From NCBI GenBank assembly GCA_025361165.1, contig JANYAU010000139.1, positions 1 through 43,593 on the forward strand: a DNA stretch of 43,593 nucleotides. Reading direction: 5' to 3'. Source of the stretch: Betaproteobacteria bacterium (GTDB taxonomy: Bacteria > Pseudomonadota > Gammaproteobacteria > Burkholderiales > Thiobacteraceae). Below are positions 28,590 through 37,682 of this stretch, piece after piece. A program made the position numbers and the translations under genes. How positions within the stretch are numbered: the stretch's first letter is position 1; every line of letters starts with the position of its first letter. Under the pieces are notes generated by a model that saw only the letters and a list, made by a program, of their open reading frames with translations, searched no databases and was not told the DNA's origin.

Positions 28590-29378
28590 TCACACCAACA
28601 GCCGCTTATCGTTATGCAAGTTAAGCTGCCGAAACCCTTCCGCGAAGCGCACAAACTCCAAGCCATACTGCGCTTCCAAGCGCCGCGCCTTTGCCCGTAG
28701 TTCATCCCACTTCGGCATATTGGGGCTGCGCTCGAACCCGAACACGATCACATTGCCGCGCTGCTCGGCAGGCAAGCACAAGTACACACCATCGAAGTTT
28801 GTTGAAATGAGATCGACGTATTCCTGGTAACGCTTGTCCGATCCCCACAAATTCACCACCAGCACGCCATGCGGTTTGAGCGCTGCACGGCAGCTCGCGT
28901 AAAACATGGGCGTGGTGAGCGCTTCCGCTTGCGCCACTTCGTCGTAGCCATCCACCATCAGCACATCACATGATTCCGGATGCTTCTCGACATACTGGGC
29001 GCCATCGCCGATCGTGACTCGCAGTCGCTCATTATCCACGGGCACATGGAAATAGGCACGCGCGATGCGCACCACCTCCGGATTGAGCTCGACCACGGCG
29101 GTGCGCGCCGCGGGAAGATGTTGGTATACCCACTTCGCGGTCGAGCCGCCGCCGAGGCCGACCATCAAGCAATCGCGTGGATCGGGATGAAATAGCAGAA
29201 ACGCCATCATACTGCGCGTATAGGAAACTTCCAGTGCGAACGGATCATTGACGCGCATGGCACTTTGCACAGTATCCGTACCGAGATGCATGCGCCGCAC
29301 ACCGTCCTTTTCACTCACCTCGACCTGGCTGTGAGCCGCCACTTGTTTGTGTATACGCCACCGCGCGAAAAATCCCAT
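28590..29378 (-). CDS. Spermidine synthase-like protein (SpeE superfamily)
   Basis: [81 protein letters not shown]. Confidence 0.85.
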   Translation of the reverse strand: MGFFARWRIHKQVAAHSQVEVSEKDGVRRMHLGTDTVQSAMRVNDPFALEVSYTRSMMAFLLFHPDPRDCLMVGLGGGSTAKWVYQHLPAARTAVVELNPEVVRIARAYFHVPVDNERLRVTIGDGAQYVEKHPESCDVLMVDGYDEVAQAEALTTPMFYASCRAALKPHGVLVVNLWGSDKRYQEYVDLISTNFDGVYLCLPAEQRGNVIVFGFERSPNMPKWDELRAKARRLEAQYGLEFVRFAEGFRQLNLHNDKRLLV

Positions 29379-29478
29379 GAGCGGGTTTATAGCATTACTG
29401 TTTGCCGCGCGCAAAGCGCAACGCTACGCACTTTCTGGTGTACAATGGCCGCCCATTTTTCGTTTTAAGAACAAGATC

Positions 29479-31188
29479 ATGCGCGTTAGCCAATTCTTTT
29501 TATCCACGCTCAAAGAAGCCCCCACCGAAGCGGAGTTGGTGAGCCATCGTCTGATGTTGCGCGCCGGACTCATCAAGCGTCTGGGCAGCGGGCTGTATAC
29601 CTGGATGCCGCTGGGCTTGCGTGTGCTACGCAAAGTCGAAGCCATTGTGCGCGAAGAGATGGATAAATCGGGGGCGATCGAACTCTTGATGCCCGCCGTG
29701 CAGCCCGCCGAGTTGTGGCAAGAATCCGGACGCTGGGCAGTGTTCGGCCCGCAGATGCTCAAGATCAAAGACCGTCATCAGCGCGATTTCTGTTTTGGCC
29801 CGACGCATGAAGAAGTGATCACCGATATCGCGCGCAAGGAGATTAAAAGCTACCGCCAATTGCCGGTGAGTTTTTATCAAATCCAAACCAAATTCCGCGA
29901 CGAAATCCGCCCCCGCTTCGGTGTGATGCGCGCGCGCGAATTCCTGATGAAAGATGCTTACTCGCTCCACGCCGATAAGGCGAGCCTCGAACAAACCTAT
30001 CAGGTGATGTACGACACCTATACACGTATTTTCACTCGCCTGGGATTGACATTCCGCGCGGTGAGCGCCGACACCGGCGCCATCGGCGGCACCGGTTCGC
30101 ATGAGTTCCATGTGCTCGCCGATTCCGGCGAAGACGCTATCGCCTATTGCCCTACTTCCGATTTTGCGGCGAATGTGGAATTGGCCGAAGCGCTTGCGCC
30201 AGCTGCGCCGCGTGCCGCGGCAACACAAACGCTGACGAAAACCGCCACGCCGGGCCAACACACGATAGAAGAAGTCGCCGGCTTCCTCAAGCTTAGCCCT
30301 AGCCGTGTCGTTAAAACGCTTATTGTCGAGGGCGAAAACGGCTTGGTCGCCCTTTTGCTGCGCGGTGATCACGAATTGAACGAAGTGAAGGCCGGGAAGC
30401 TTGCAGCCATCGGCGGCTTGAAAGGTTTTGCCAGCGAGGTGCAAATACGCGCTGCGGTGAGTTGCGGGGCCGGTTCCATCGGCCCGGTGGATCTCAAGCT
30501 ACCCATCATCGCCGACCGTACGGTGGCGGCAATGAGCGATTTTGTGTGCGGCGCGAACGACGACGGTTTTCATTACACCGGCGTTAATTTCGGGCGCGAT
30601 TTGCCCGAACCCAGTGTGGCGGATATTCGAAATGTCGTCGCCGGTGACGAAAGTCCCGACGGCAAGGGCCCATTGGAAATCTGCCGTGGCATTGAAGTCG
30701 GCCATATTTTTCAGCTCCGCACCAAGTATTCGACGGCGCTGAAAGCGAACTTTCTCGATGAACAGGGCCAAGCCCAGCCACTCGAAATGGGCTGCTACGG
30801 CATCGGCGTATCGCGCATCATCGGTGCGGCGATCGAGCAGAACCACGACGCGCGCGGTATTATTTTCCCGCACGCGCTTGCGCCGTTTACCTTAGCGCTC
30901 GTGCCCATCGGCATGAAAAAGAGTGAGGCGGTGCGCGCGGCAGTGGAAACGCTGTATGCCGAATTGCAACAAGCCGGCATCGAGGTCTTGCTGGACGACC
31001 GCGACGAGCGCCCTGGCGTGATGTTTGCTGATATGGAGTTGATCGGCATCCCGCATCGCGTGGTCATCGGCGACCGGGGGCTCAAGGAAGGGCAGATCGA
31101 GTATCAGGGCCGGCGGGACGAAAAAGCCACCGTTATCCCTTTGCAAAATGCATTGATATACCTAAAATCACAGTTGCGGGAAAAATAA
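29479..31188 (+). CDS. proS: Prolyl-tRNA synthetase with YbaK-like editing insertion
   Basis: [54 protein letters not shown]; start reset to 29479; central insertion [17 protein letters not shown]... Confidence 0.97.
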   Translation: MRVSQFFLSTLKEAPTEAELVSHRLMLRAGLIKRLGSGLYTWMPLGLRVLRKVEAIVREEMDKSGAIELLMPAVQPAELWQESGRWAVFGPQMLKIKDRHQRDFCFGPTHEEVITDIARKEIKSYRQLPVSFYQIQTKFRDEIRPRFGVMRAREFLMKDAYSLHADKASLEQTYQVMYDTYTRIFTRLGLTFRAVSADTGAIGGTGSHEFHVLADSGEDAIAYCPTSDFAANVELAEALAPAAPRAAATQTLTKTATPGQHTIEEVAGFLKLSPSRVVKTLIVEGENGLVALLLRGDHELNEVKAGKLAAIGGLKGFASEVQIRAAVSCGAGSIGPVDLKLPIIADRTVAAMSDFVCGANDDGFHYTGVNFGRDLPEPSVADIRNVVAGDESPDGKGPLEICRGIEVGHIFQLRTKYSTALKANFLDEQGQAQPLEMGCYGIGVSRIIGAAIEQNHDARGIIFPHALAPFTLALVPIGMKKSEAVRAAVETLYAELQQAGIEVLLDDRDERPGVMFADMELIGIPHRVVIGDRGLKEGQIEYQGRRDEKATVIPLQNALIYLKSQLREK

Positions 31189-31829
31189 TGAAGCCACTAA
31201 AATCATTCATTCTCCTATTTGGAATAGCGCTACCCGGTCTGGCAACGGCGGGTGCGCAGGTCTATGAGCCGCTTTCCGCCAGCGTGCAAGCGGCACTGTA
31301 TAAATCCGTCTCAGACAGCGCCAGCCCGAGGCTAGCGTTTGCCAACGCGCAAGAAGCCCAAGCCTGGCTCAACACCATGTCCCAGCGCATGGCGCGCTAT
31401 CTTCCGGATGAAGTGCAACGGCGCCAACTCCTCACTACCGTGCAGTACGAAGCGACCCGCGCCAGCCTCGATCCGCAAATGGTGCTGGGGCTGGTTCAAG
31501 TGGAAAGCGGCTTCAAGAAATACGCCGTCTCCAGCGCCTCCGCCCGCGGCTATATGCAAATCATGCCGTTCTGGGTCAAACTCATTGGCGCTCAGAGTCA
31601 GGACTTGTTTCACTTGCGCACCAATCTACGCTACGGCTGCACCATCCTGCGCTACTACCTCAACATAGAAAAAGGCAATTTATACCGCGCACTGGGCCGT
31701 TATAACGGCAGCTTAGGCCAGCCCGAGTACCCGAACATGGTATTAGGGGCGTGGAAAAATAACTGGGCGTGGAATTACAATCCGAACCGCAAGACCGCGG
31801 AACAAACCACGTCCAAGACACCCGGCTAG
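31188..31829 (+). CDS. Lytic transglycosylase (SLT domain), exported
   Basis: Signal peptide; DPQMVLGLVQVESGFKKYAVSSASARGYMQIMPFWVKLIG, LGRYNGSLGQPEYPNMV. Confidence 0.92.
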   Translation: MKPLKSFILLFGIALPGLATAGAQVYEPLSASVQAALYKSVSDSASPRLAFANAQEAQAWLNTMSQRMARYLPDEVQRRQLLTTVQYEATRASLDPQMVLGLVQVESGFKKYAVSSASARGYMQIMPFWVKLIGAQSQDLFHLRTNLRYGCTILRYYLNIEKGNLYRALGRYNGSLGQPEYPNMVLGAWKNNWAWNYNPNRKTAEQTTSKTPG

Positions 31830-31894
31830 ACGCCAAACGATCAAAGACGATCCCGCGCTAACGGAATCAGCGCTTTCTTACTTATGCGGGCGGC

Positions 31895-32650
31895 TCAAGG
31901 CAATCGCACTGTCGCCGGCATCCCAGCGCGCAACACTTCTTTCACCGCGAACAAAACATCTACTGGATAAGCCGCCTCGTTTTTTTCGCCCACTGGCTCC
32001 AGACCCAGCGTTTTGATCTTGCCGCTGTAGCTTTGGTGATTCACTTCCACCGTCGCGGCAGCGCCGGCTTTTAACTTCTCTATCTGGGCCAAGCTCACTT
32101 TGGCACGCGCGATCATTTCTCCTGCGCGCGCAAGGACAAACAATGTCTGCGGCTGAAATTGGCTGGCGACCGTTTGGCCCGGCTCTGCTTGACGTTCTAA
32201 CACCAGCGCATCGAATGGCGCGCGCAGCGTGGCATCGCCCAAACGCTTGCGGGTGAGGGTAAGACGCGCTTGCGCTTCATTCAACTGGGCTGTGGCGCGC
32301 ACGTAACGGGTCTGCGCCGTTTCTAATTCCGAAGTGGAAATCACGGTACGTTTGTAGAGTTCTTGCACCCGATCGAGGTTACGCTTGGCGTCTTGCGCTT
32401 CTTCTTTGACGCGGGCAACAGCCGCTTCCGATTCAGCCACGCCGGCTTGATAGGCAGTGGCATCGAGCGTGGCCAGCACCTGGCCTTTTTTCACCTGCTC
32501 GCCCACATTCACCTGCACTGTCTGCACGACGCCCGATACGGGCGTGGAGAGCGCCACGCGTTGCGACCATTGCAGCACGGCGGGCACATCGGCCGCCCAC
32601 ACAGGTGTGATCAGACCGGCCATCAAGGGCAGAGCATAAAGCTGTCGCAT
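31895..32650 (-). CDS. HlyD/RND-type periplasmic adaptor (membrane fusion) protein
   Basis: Signal peptide; VSGVVQTVQVNVGEQVKKGQVLATLDATAYQAGVAESEAAV coiled-coil hairpin; DATLRAPFDALVLERQAEPGQTV. Confidence 0.88.
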   Translation of the reverse strand: MRQLYALPLMAGLITPVWAADVPAVLQWSQRVALSTPVSGVVQTVQVNVGEQVKKGQVLATLDATAYQAGVAESEAAVARVKEEAQDAKRNLDRVQELYKRTVISTSELETAQTRYVRATAQLNEAQARLTLTRKRLGDATLRAPFDALVLERQAEPGQTVASQFQPQTLFVLARAGEMIARAKVSLAQIEKLKAGAAATVEVNHQSYSGKIKTLGLEPVGEKNEAAYPVDVLFAVKEVLRAGMPATVRLP

Positions 32651-32661
32651 ACTGAATCTCC

Positions 32662-33960
32662 TCATTTTTTTGCAGGCTGCGGCAAAGGTTGGCCGAGTAG
32701 CGCTTCAAGCTTGGCCAGCGCGAGCGCCAATTGATATTCCACTGCGCGTTGCTGTAATTTCGCGCCCGCCGTCGCAGCCATCGAATCACCCAAGTTTGTC
32801 TTCAATTCCACCTCGTATTGACCGCGCGCCCGCTCCAAAACCAGGTCGCGATAATCGGCTTGAATTTTTGCGGCATGGCGCGCGGTTTTTTGCAGTTGCT
32901 CCGCCTCCATCCAGGTATTTAGCACAGCTTCGGATAAATCGCGCTTGCGTTTCTCCGCCTCCGCTTGCAGTTTGTAAAACTGCGCTTGCTCCTTGGCGAG
33001 CTGGGATGAAACGCGACTACCCTGATAGATCGGCCACGACAACACGATACCGGCGCGTACCGCATCGCGCCCCGGCAACGGACGCGTGGCGTAGTCCGTG
33101 GCGTCGACTTCCGCATCCAGGCTGGGATGGGTTTCGGCGCGCACGGCGTCGAGCCGCTGGCGCGATGCTTCCAATAATTGTTTGCTGGCTTGCAGCCGAG
33201 GGTTGTGTTCAATCAGCGCTTGCAGATCTTCGTAGGCAGGCAAAACACGATTATTGCCGCTCAGCTTGGGGTCTTCCAAATCCGAAGCCAACTGTCCAGG
33301 CTGATTCATCGCATCTGCCAGCAAGGCACGGGTGATGCGTTGACGCTTCTGACTTTGATTACGCTTCACCAGCCACTCTTGATAACGCGCCTCCAACTCG
33401 ATCAAATCGACTTGAGAAATCAATTTCTGTTGGAAACGGTCACGTGCATTGTCGAACGTCACATAAGCGACCGACATGTACTCGTTATCAGCGGTGTACT
33501 GCAGGTCGGCGAGGAGTACATCGAAGTAGCGCTGCATGATCTCGATGCGGCGCTGTTCGCGCACATCCATCCAGTCCAGATCGCGCGCTTGCACCACGGC
33601 GCGCGCCGCGCCTTCGGCATTATCGCTGCGGCCGAAGTCGAATAGGTTTTTGCGGGCGGATAGCCGTACGCTATTGTCAGAAAGAAAATCCGCACCGGCG
33701 TTGACAGGCTTGACGCGCTGTAAGCGCCCTTCCAGCGTCACCGAAAGATCTCGCCGGGCGCTTACCCCAGACTGATCGGCAAGCGCCATATCGCGTTCGG
33801 CTTGCGCAATTTGCAGATCGGGATGGGGGGCATCGATCGTCTTAAGCGCTTGCTCCAGCGTCAATACCTGGCCGCTTTGGGCAGCCACGCTGGCGGAAAA
33901 AAACAACAGGATGGCGGTACACAATAAACGCGGGCGCGGGGTAGAACACCCCAGCTTCAT
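32662..33960 (-). CDS. TolC family outer membrane protein
   Basis: 432 aa; signal peptide, LTLEQALKTIDAPHPDLQIAQAERDMALA, DAVRAGIVLSWPIYQGSRVSSQLAKEQAQFYKLQAE. Confidence 0.88.
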   Translation of the reverse strand: MKLGCSTPRPRLLCTAILLFFSASVAAQSGQVLTLEQALKTIDAPHPDLQIAQAERDMALADQSGVSARRDLSVTLEGRLQRVKPVNAGADFLSDNSVRLSARKNLFDFGRSDNAEGAARAVVQARDLDWMDVREQRRIEIMQRYFDVLLADLQYTADNEYMSVAYVTFDNARDRFQQKLISQVDLIELEARYQEWLVKRNQSQKRQRITRALLADAMNQPGQLASDLEDPKLSGNNRVLPAYEDLQALIEHNPRLQASKQLLEASRQRLDAVRAETHPSLDAEVDATDYATRPLPGRDAVRAGIVLSWPIYQGSRVSSQLAKEQAQFYKLQAEAEKRKRDLSEAVLNTWMEAEQLQKTARHAAKIQADYRDLVLERARGQYEVELKTNLGDSMAATAGAKLQQRAVEYQLALALAKLEALLGQPLPQPAKK

Positions 33961-34478
33961 TTCGCCCCTTGCTTATAAGCCAGGAACGATTGTGTCTTAT
34001 AAGCGCCATCCGCCACATAGCGCCCGAGCAGCAAGAACTCGTCCGCGTCTTTGGTCACGCCCGTCCAGCGGAAAATCATCTTGCCATTCAGACCGAAAAA
34101 ACCAAACACCGGCGTGGCGCGCACGCGATTTTCCACAGAAAAAGCTTTCTCTGTCGTATCTTTTCCCTGAAAATCGACCATGGGCGTGTCGCCTTTAATA
34201 TCCATGCTAAAAATGAGAAAGTGCTTCTTATAGTAATCTTGTACTTCCGACTGGTTCAGGATGGTGGCCTTCATGCGATGGCACCAGGGGCAATCTTCCT
34301 GCTCGAACATGAGCAGAATGCCTTGCTTACCTTCTTTTTTCGCACTGGCTAAATCGGCTTTAAAATCGCCCAACTTCTGATCGAAGAAGTACTGAGAAAC
34401 ATCGCGTGTCTCGGCGTGTGCTAGCCCGCCCATGAGCACAAATAAACATGCGACAAAAAATCGGTACCCCATAATCAT
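33957..34478 (-). CDS. Periplasmic thioredoxin-fold protein (SoxW/thioredoxin_2-like, CPWC active site)
   Basis: Signal peptide; KQGILLMFEQEDCPWCHRMKATILN, VRATPVFGFFGLNGK. Confidence 0.87.
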   Translation of the reverse strand: MIMGYRFFVACLFVLMGGLAHAETRDVSQYFFDQKLGDFKADLASAKKEGKQGILLMFEQEDCPWCHRMKATILNQSEVQDYYKKHFLIFSMDIKGDTPMVDFQGKDTTEKAFSVENRVRATPVFGFFGLNGKMIFRWTGVTKDADEFLLLGRYVADGAYKTQSFLAYKQGAK

Positions 34479-34501
34479 TCCTTTTTACTCAGCCACGCGC
34501 T

Positions 34502-34981
34502 TCAGCGCGGCACGGACGATTTTACAGCGGCAGTCTTCGAGGCAATATAACGTTCCACTGCTTCACGCGTCAACGGGCCGACATTTTGAGCGGCGATTTT
34601 GCCGTCCGGATTGTAAAGATAAGTCGTCGGCAAGCCGGGTATCTTACCAATTTGGGCCGCAATTTTGCTATCGCCCAATACGATGGGATAGGTCACAAAT
34701 AAATTGTTGGCGAATTCCTTCACATACGCCGGATCTTGATAATCCATTGCGATGCCGATCACGACCAGATCCTTGCGGGTTTCACTCAGCTTGATGAGAT
34801 CGGGAATCTCTTCCAAGCATGGCGGGCACCATGTGGCCCAGAAATTCACCAACACCCATTTGCCTTTGTAATCCTCCAAGCGATGAACTTTTCCTCGCGT
34901 GTCCTTAAGCGTAAACCCTTCCGCCGCCGCGGCCGACACCCACAATACTGCAATCAACACTAAACTGATTCGCCGCAACAA
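34502..34981 (-). CDS. TlpA/ResA-like thiol-disulfide oxidoreductase
   Basis: Signal peptide; GKWVLVNFWATWCPPCLEEIPDLIKLSETRKDLVVIGIAMD (CPPC), GLPTTYLYNPDGKI. Confidence 0.92.
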   Translation of the reverse strand: MLRRISLVLIAVLWVSAAAAEGFTLKDTRGKVHRLEDYKGKWVLVNFWATWCPPCLEEIPDLIKLSETRKDLVVIGIAMDYQDPAYVKEFANNLFVTYPIVLGDSKIAAQIGKIPGLPTTYLYNPDGKIAAQNVGPLTREAVERYIASKTAAVKSSVPR

Positions 34982-35031
34982 GATACGCTCCTATAAAATA
35001 CCGATTTTTGGCTGACAAACGAAAGACATCC

Positions 35032-36411
35032 ATGGCCTATCGTATTGAAACAGACTCTCTCGGCGAGTTTAAAGTTCCCCACGACGCCTGGTACGGGGTA
35101 CAGACTGCACGCGCGGTGGACAATTTTCCCATATCCGGCCGTAAACCCGATACCGATTTTATCCGCGCGCATGTCGCGATCAAACTTGCCGCAGCTCACG
35201 CCAATTGCCAGCCGGGTTGGCTTGCTGGGGATAAACGCGATGCGATTGTGAACGCCTGTCAGCGTGTGTTGAATGGCGAGTTCTTGGATCAATTCGTGGT
35301 GGATCGCTTCCAGGCCGGCGCCGGCACCAGCCACAACATGAATACCAATGAGGTCATCGCCAATCTGGCGAACGTGGCCTCGGGCGGCGAAAAGGGAAAG
35401 TATGCGCCGATTCATCCTAACGACGACGTGAACATGGGGCAGTCCACCAACGACACCATTCCCACCGCGATCCGGCTTGCATGCTTGGCCAAGTTGCCAC
35501 GCTTAGTCGCGGCGGTGGAAGCGATGGCGGCGGAATTTGAACGCATCGCCCAACGCGAGCGCGACACGGTCAAAAGCGGACGCACGCATTTGCAAGACGC
35601 GGTACCCACCACGATCGGGCGTGAATTCGCCGCTTATGCCTGGACGCTGCGCCGCGCCGCCCACTGTTTAGCCGCGGTGCGCCCGCGCTTAGGCGAGATT
35701 GGCCTCGGTGGTTCCGCTGCCGGAACCGGCCTCAACACCGCGCCGGACTATCCAAAAAAAGTCGCCACTGAATTGGCGAAGCTGACCGGCGAAGCTATCG
35801 TCACCTCTGAACTCGCGGCGCAAATGCAATCCATGCTCGATTTGCAAACGCTCTCCAGCGCCATTCGCGGTATCGCCTTGGAAGTGACGCGCATCGCCAA
35901 TGATCTGCGTTTGCTCGCCTCCGGTCCACGCACCGGTTTGGGTGAAATCACGCTGCCACCGGTGCAACCGGGCTCGAGCATCATGCCGGGCAAAGTGAAC
36001 CCGGTGATGTTCGAAATGTTGAATCAAGTGTGCTACCAAGTATTGGGGCAAGACGCGGCGGTGGCCTACATGGTGCAAGCCGGGCAGCTCGAACTCAATG
36101 TGATGATGCCGGCACTCGGCTCCGCGCTGTTCGACGCGATGGATTGGCTGACGAACGCCATCAACGCCGCCACCGAAAAAAATCTCAAAGGCTTGCTTGT
36201 CAATCGCGAGCGCTGCTATACCTTCATCCACGATAGCGTCGGACTAGCTACGCTGTTGAACCCGCAAATCGGCTATATGAAAGCGGCGGAGATCGCCAAG
36301 GAGTCCGAGCTATCCGGCAAGCCGGTGCGTGAGATCGTCGCTGCGCATGGCATCATGAGCCGCGAAGCATTCGATGTACTGGTGTTGAACGCGGCGCGCA
36401 ATGGCTCATAA
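35032..36411 (+). CDS. Aspartate ammonia-lyase / class II fumarase superfamily lyase (AspA-like)
   Basis: RIETDSLGEFKVPHDAWYGVQTARAVDNFPISG, GAGTSHNMNTNEVIANLAN, GSSIMPGKVNPVMFEM signature. Substrate not resolved. Confidence 0.9.
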   Translation: MAYRIETDSLGEFKVPHDAWYGVQTARAVDNFPISGRKPDTDFIRAHVAIKLAAAHANCQPGWLAGDKRDAIVNACQRVLNGEFLDQFVVDRFQAGAGTSHNMNTNEVIANLANVASGGEKGKYAPIHPNDDVNMGQSTNDTIPTAIRLACLAKLPRLVAAVEAMAAEFERIAQRERDTVKSGRTHLQDAVPTTIGREFAAYAWTLRRAAHCLAAVRPRLGEIGLGGSAAGTGLNTAPDYPKKVATELAKLTGEAIVTSELAAQMQSMLDLQTLSSAIRGIALEVTRIANDLRLLASGPRTGLGEITLPPVQPGSSIMPGKVNPVMFEMLNQVCYQVLGQDAAVAYMVQAGQLELNVMMPALGSALFDAMDWLTNAINAATEKNLKGLLVNRERCYTFIHDSVGLATLLNPQIGYMKAAEIAKESELSGKPVREIVAAHGIMSREAFDVLVLNAARNGS

Positions 36412-36458
36412 AGCGCCCGCCATCAATTTCTAGCGCAGATAAATGGCTAACGGCTTTC

Positions 36459-36854
36459 TCACAGGGATTTCTTCGTTTGCAAAATAATTTCAGCCGCGGT
36501 AGCGCTATCGTAGACGAAGAAATTCTTTTTCGCCGTCACACGCATGCGTGTCGTACTCGGACTAATCAATTCAAGTTCGATATCAATTGAACGGTCGGGA
36601 GAAGATGCTGTGATCTCCTCTCCCCCATCGATCTTGCCGTTTGAGACCACCTTGATATGCATACGCTGCAGCGCCCGTATGCTCGCCACCCTCACTCGTG
36701 GTAGCGGCTCGGTAAATGTACGATAAGTAATACCGGTGAGCGTGTGCGATACGCCCGCCGAAGCGCCCACGCCCAGCGCCATCAATACCGCTGCTTCGCA
36801 CCCTGCAAGCAATCCGCAACTCATCAAAATGACGCTCATGCGCCCCATATTCAT
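36459..36854 (-). CDS. DUF3568-like lipoprotein
   Basis: Lipobox LLAGC; GVSHTLTGITYRTFTEPLPRVRVASIRALQRMHIKV. Confidence 0.75.
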   Translation of the reverse strand: MNMGRMSVILMSCGLLAGCEAAVLMALGVGASAGVSHTLTGITYRTFTEPLPRVRVASIRALQRMHIKVVSNGKIDGGEEITASSPDRSIDIELELISPSTTRMRVTAKKNFFVYDSATAAEIILQTKKSL

Positions 36855-36980
36855 CTTATTTTCCTTTGTCTTTCACGCTTGGACTAAAAGCTTGTCAACC
36901 TTCCTGCCTACCACCCGTTGAAAACACTAGCACGCACCCTGGTGCTGCCCCCGTTAAACTTTAGTAAGGAAGGATTTACC

Positions 36981-37196
36981 ATGAGCAAGCTACTCTCCGC
37001 ACTGATCGCAGTCGCATTCGGCTTTGTTACCGCAAGCAGTTTTGCCGCAGACACCGCCACACCAGCAGAACCGGCCGCCGTTTCGGCTAAAGCTGACAAG
37101 CCGATGAAGAAGCATGTCAAAAAACACAAACGCGCACACAAGAAAGTACACCGCGCAACAACCCCCGCCACACCGGCGGAACCCGCTAGCAAGTAA
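36981..37196 (+). CDS. Small exported Lys/His-rich protein
   Basis: Signal peptide MSKLLSALIAVAFGFVTASSFA followed by KPMKKHVKKHKRAHKKVHRATTPATPAEPASK; AAGGAAGG upstream of ATG. Confidence 0.8.
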   Translation: MSKLLSALIAVAFGFVTASSFAADTATPAEPAAVSAKADKPMKKHVKKHKRAHKKVHRATTPATPAEPASK

Positions 37197-37214
37197 TACA
37201 CTAAAGCGTTAGGA

Positions 37215-37242
37215 TGGCAGGGTATGACCCTGCCATTTTTTT
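37215..37242 (+). terminator. Rho-independent terminator
   Basis: TGGCAGGG-TATGA-CCCTGCCA followed by TTTTTTT. Confidence 0.88.
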
Positions 37243-37269
37243 ATCGATTTCATCCCCGAGGAGCGCTAA

Positions 37270-37632
37270 ATGAAAAAACTATTAATCGCACTGTGCCTGA
37301 CCCTAGCCGCCGGTTCCGCCTTCGCCAAAGACGAAAAGGCCGCTAGCCCGCAGCAAAGCAAGATGGCTGATTGCAACAAAGAAGCCAAAGAGAAGGCCAT
37401 GAAAGGCGACGATCGTAAAGCCTTCATGAAATCCTGCCTGAGCAACAAACCGGCCGAAACCAAAAAAGAACTCACCCCGCAGCAACAGAAGATGCAAAAC
37501 TGCAACAAAGAAGCCAAAGAAAAAGCCATGAAAGGCCCGGAGCGCCGGAAATTCATGAGCGGATGCTTGAAGGGCGAAGCCAAGCCTACACAAGCCACTA
37601 CGCCCGCGCAACCGGCCGATACCAAGAAATAA
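37270..37632 (+). CDS. Exported PsiF-repeat protein (two repeats)
   Basis: Signal peptide; two copies of M.(D/N)CNKEAKEKAMKG..R(K/R).FM..CL. Confidence 0.88.
   Translation: MKKLLIALCLTLAAGSAFAKDEKAASPQQSKMADCNKEAKEKAMKGDDRKAFMKSCLSNKPAETKKELTPQQQKMQNCNKEAKEKAMKGPERRKFMSGCLKGEAKPTQATTPAQPADTKK
37372..37536 (+). repeat. Intragenic direct repeat encoding the two PsiF units
   Basis: TGCAACAAAGAAGCCAAAGAGAAGGCCATGAAAGGC at 37372 and TGCAACAAAGAAGCCAAAGAAAAAGCCATGAAAGGC at 37501, period 129 bp. Confidence 0.85.
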
Positions 37633-37646
37633 TCCAATAGGCCGTA

Positions 37647-37668
37647 GGGGCGAGGCATGCCTCGCCCC
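37647..37668. repeat. Dispersed palindrome, copy 2
   Basis: GGGGCGAGGCATGCCTCGCCCC, same core as copy at 22732-22751. Confidence 0.85.
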
Positions 37669-37682
37669 CTCGCCCAAATCCT

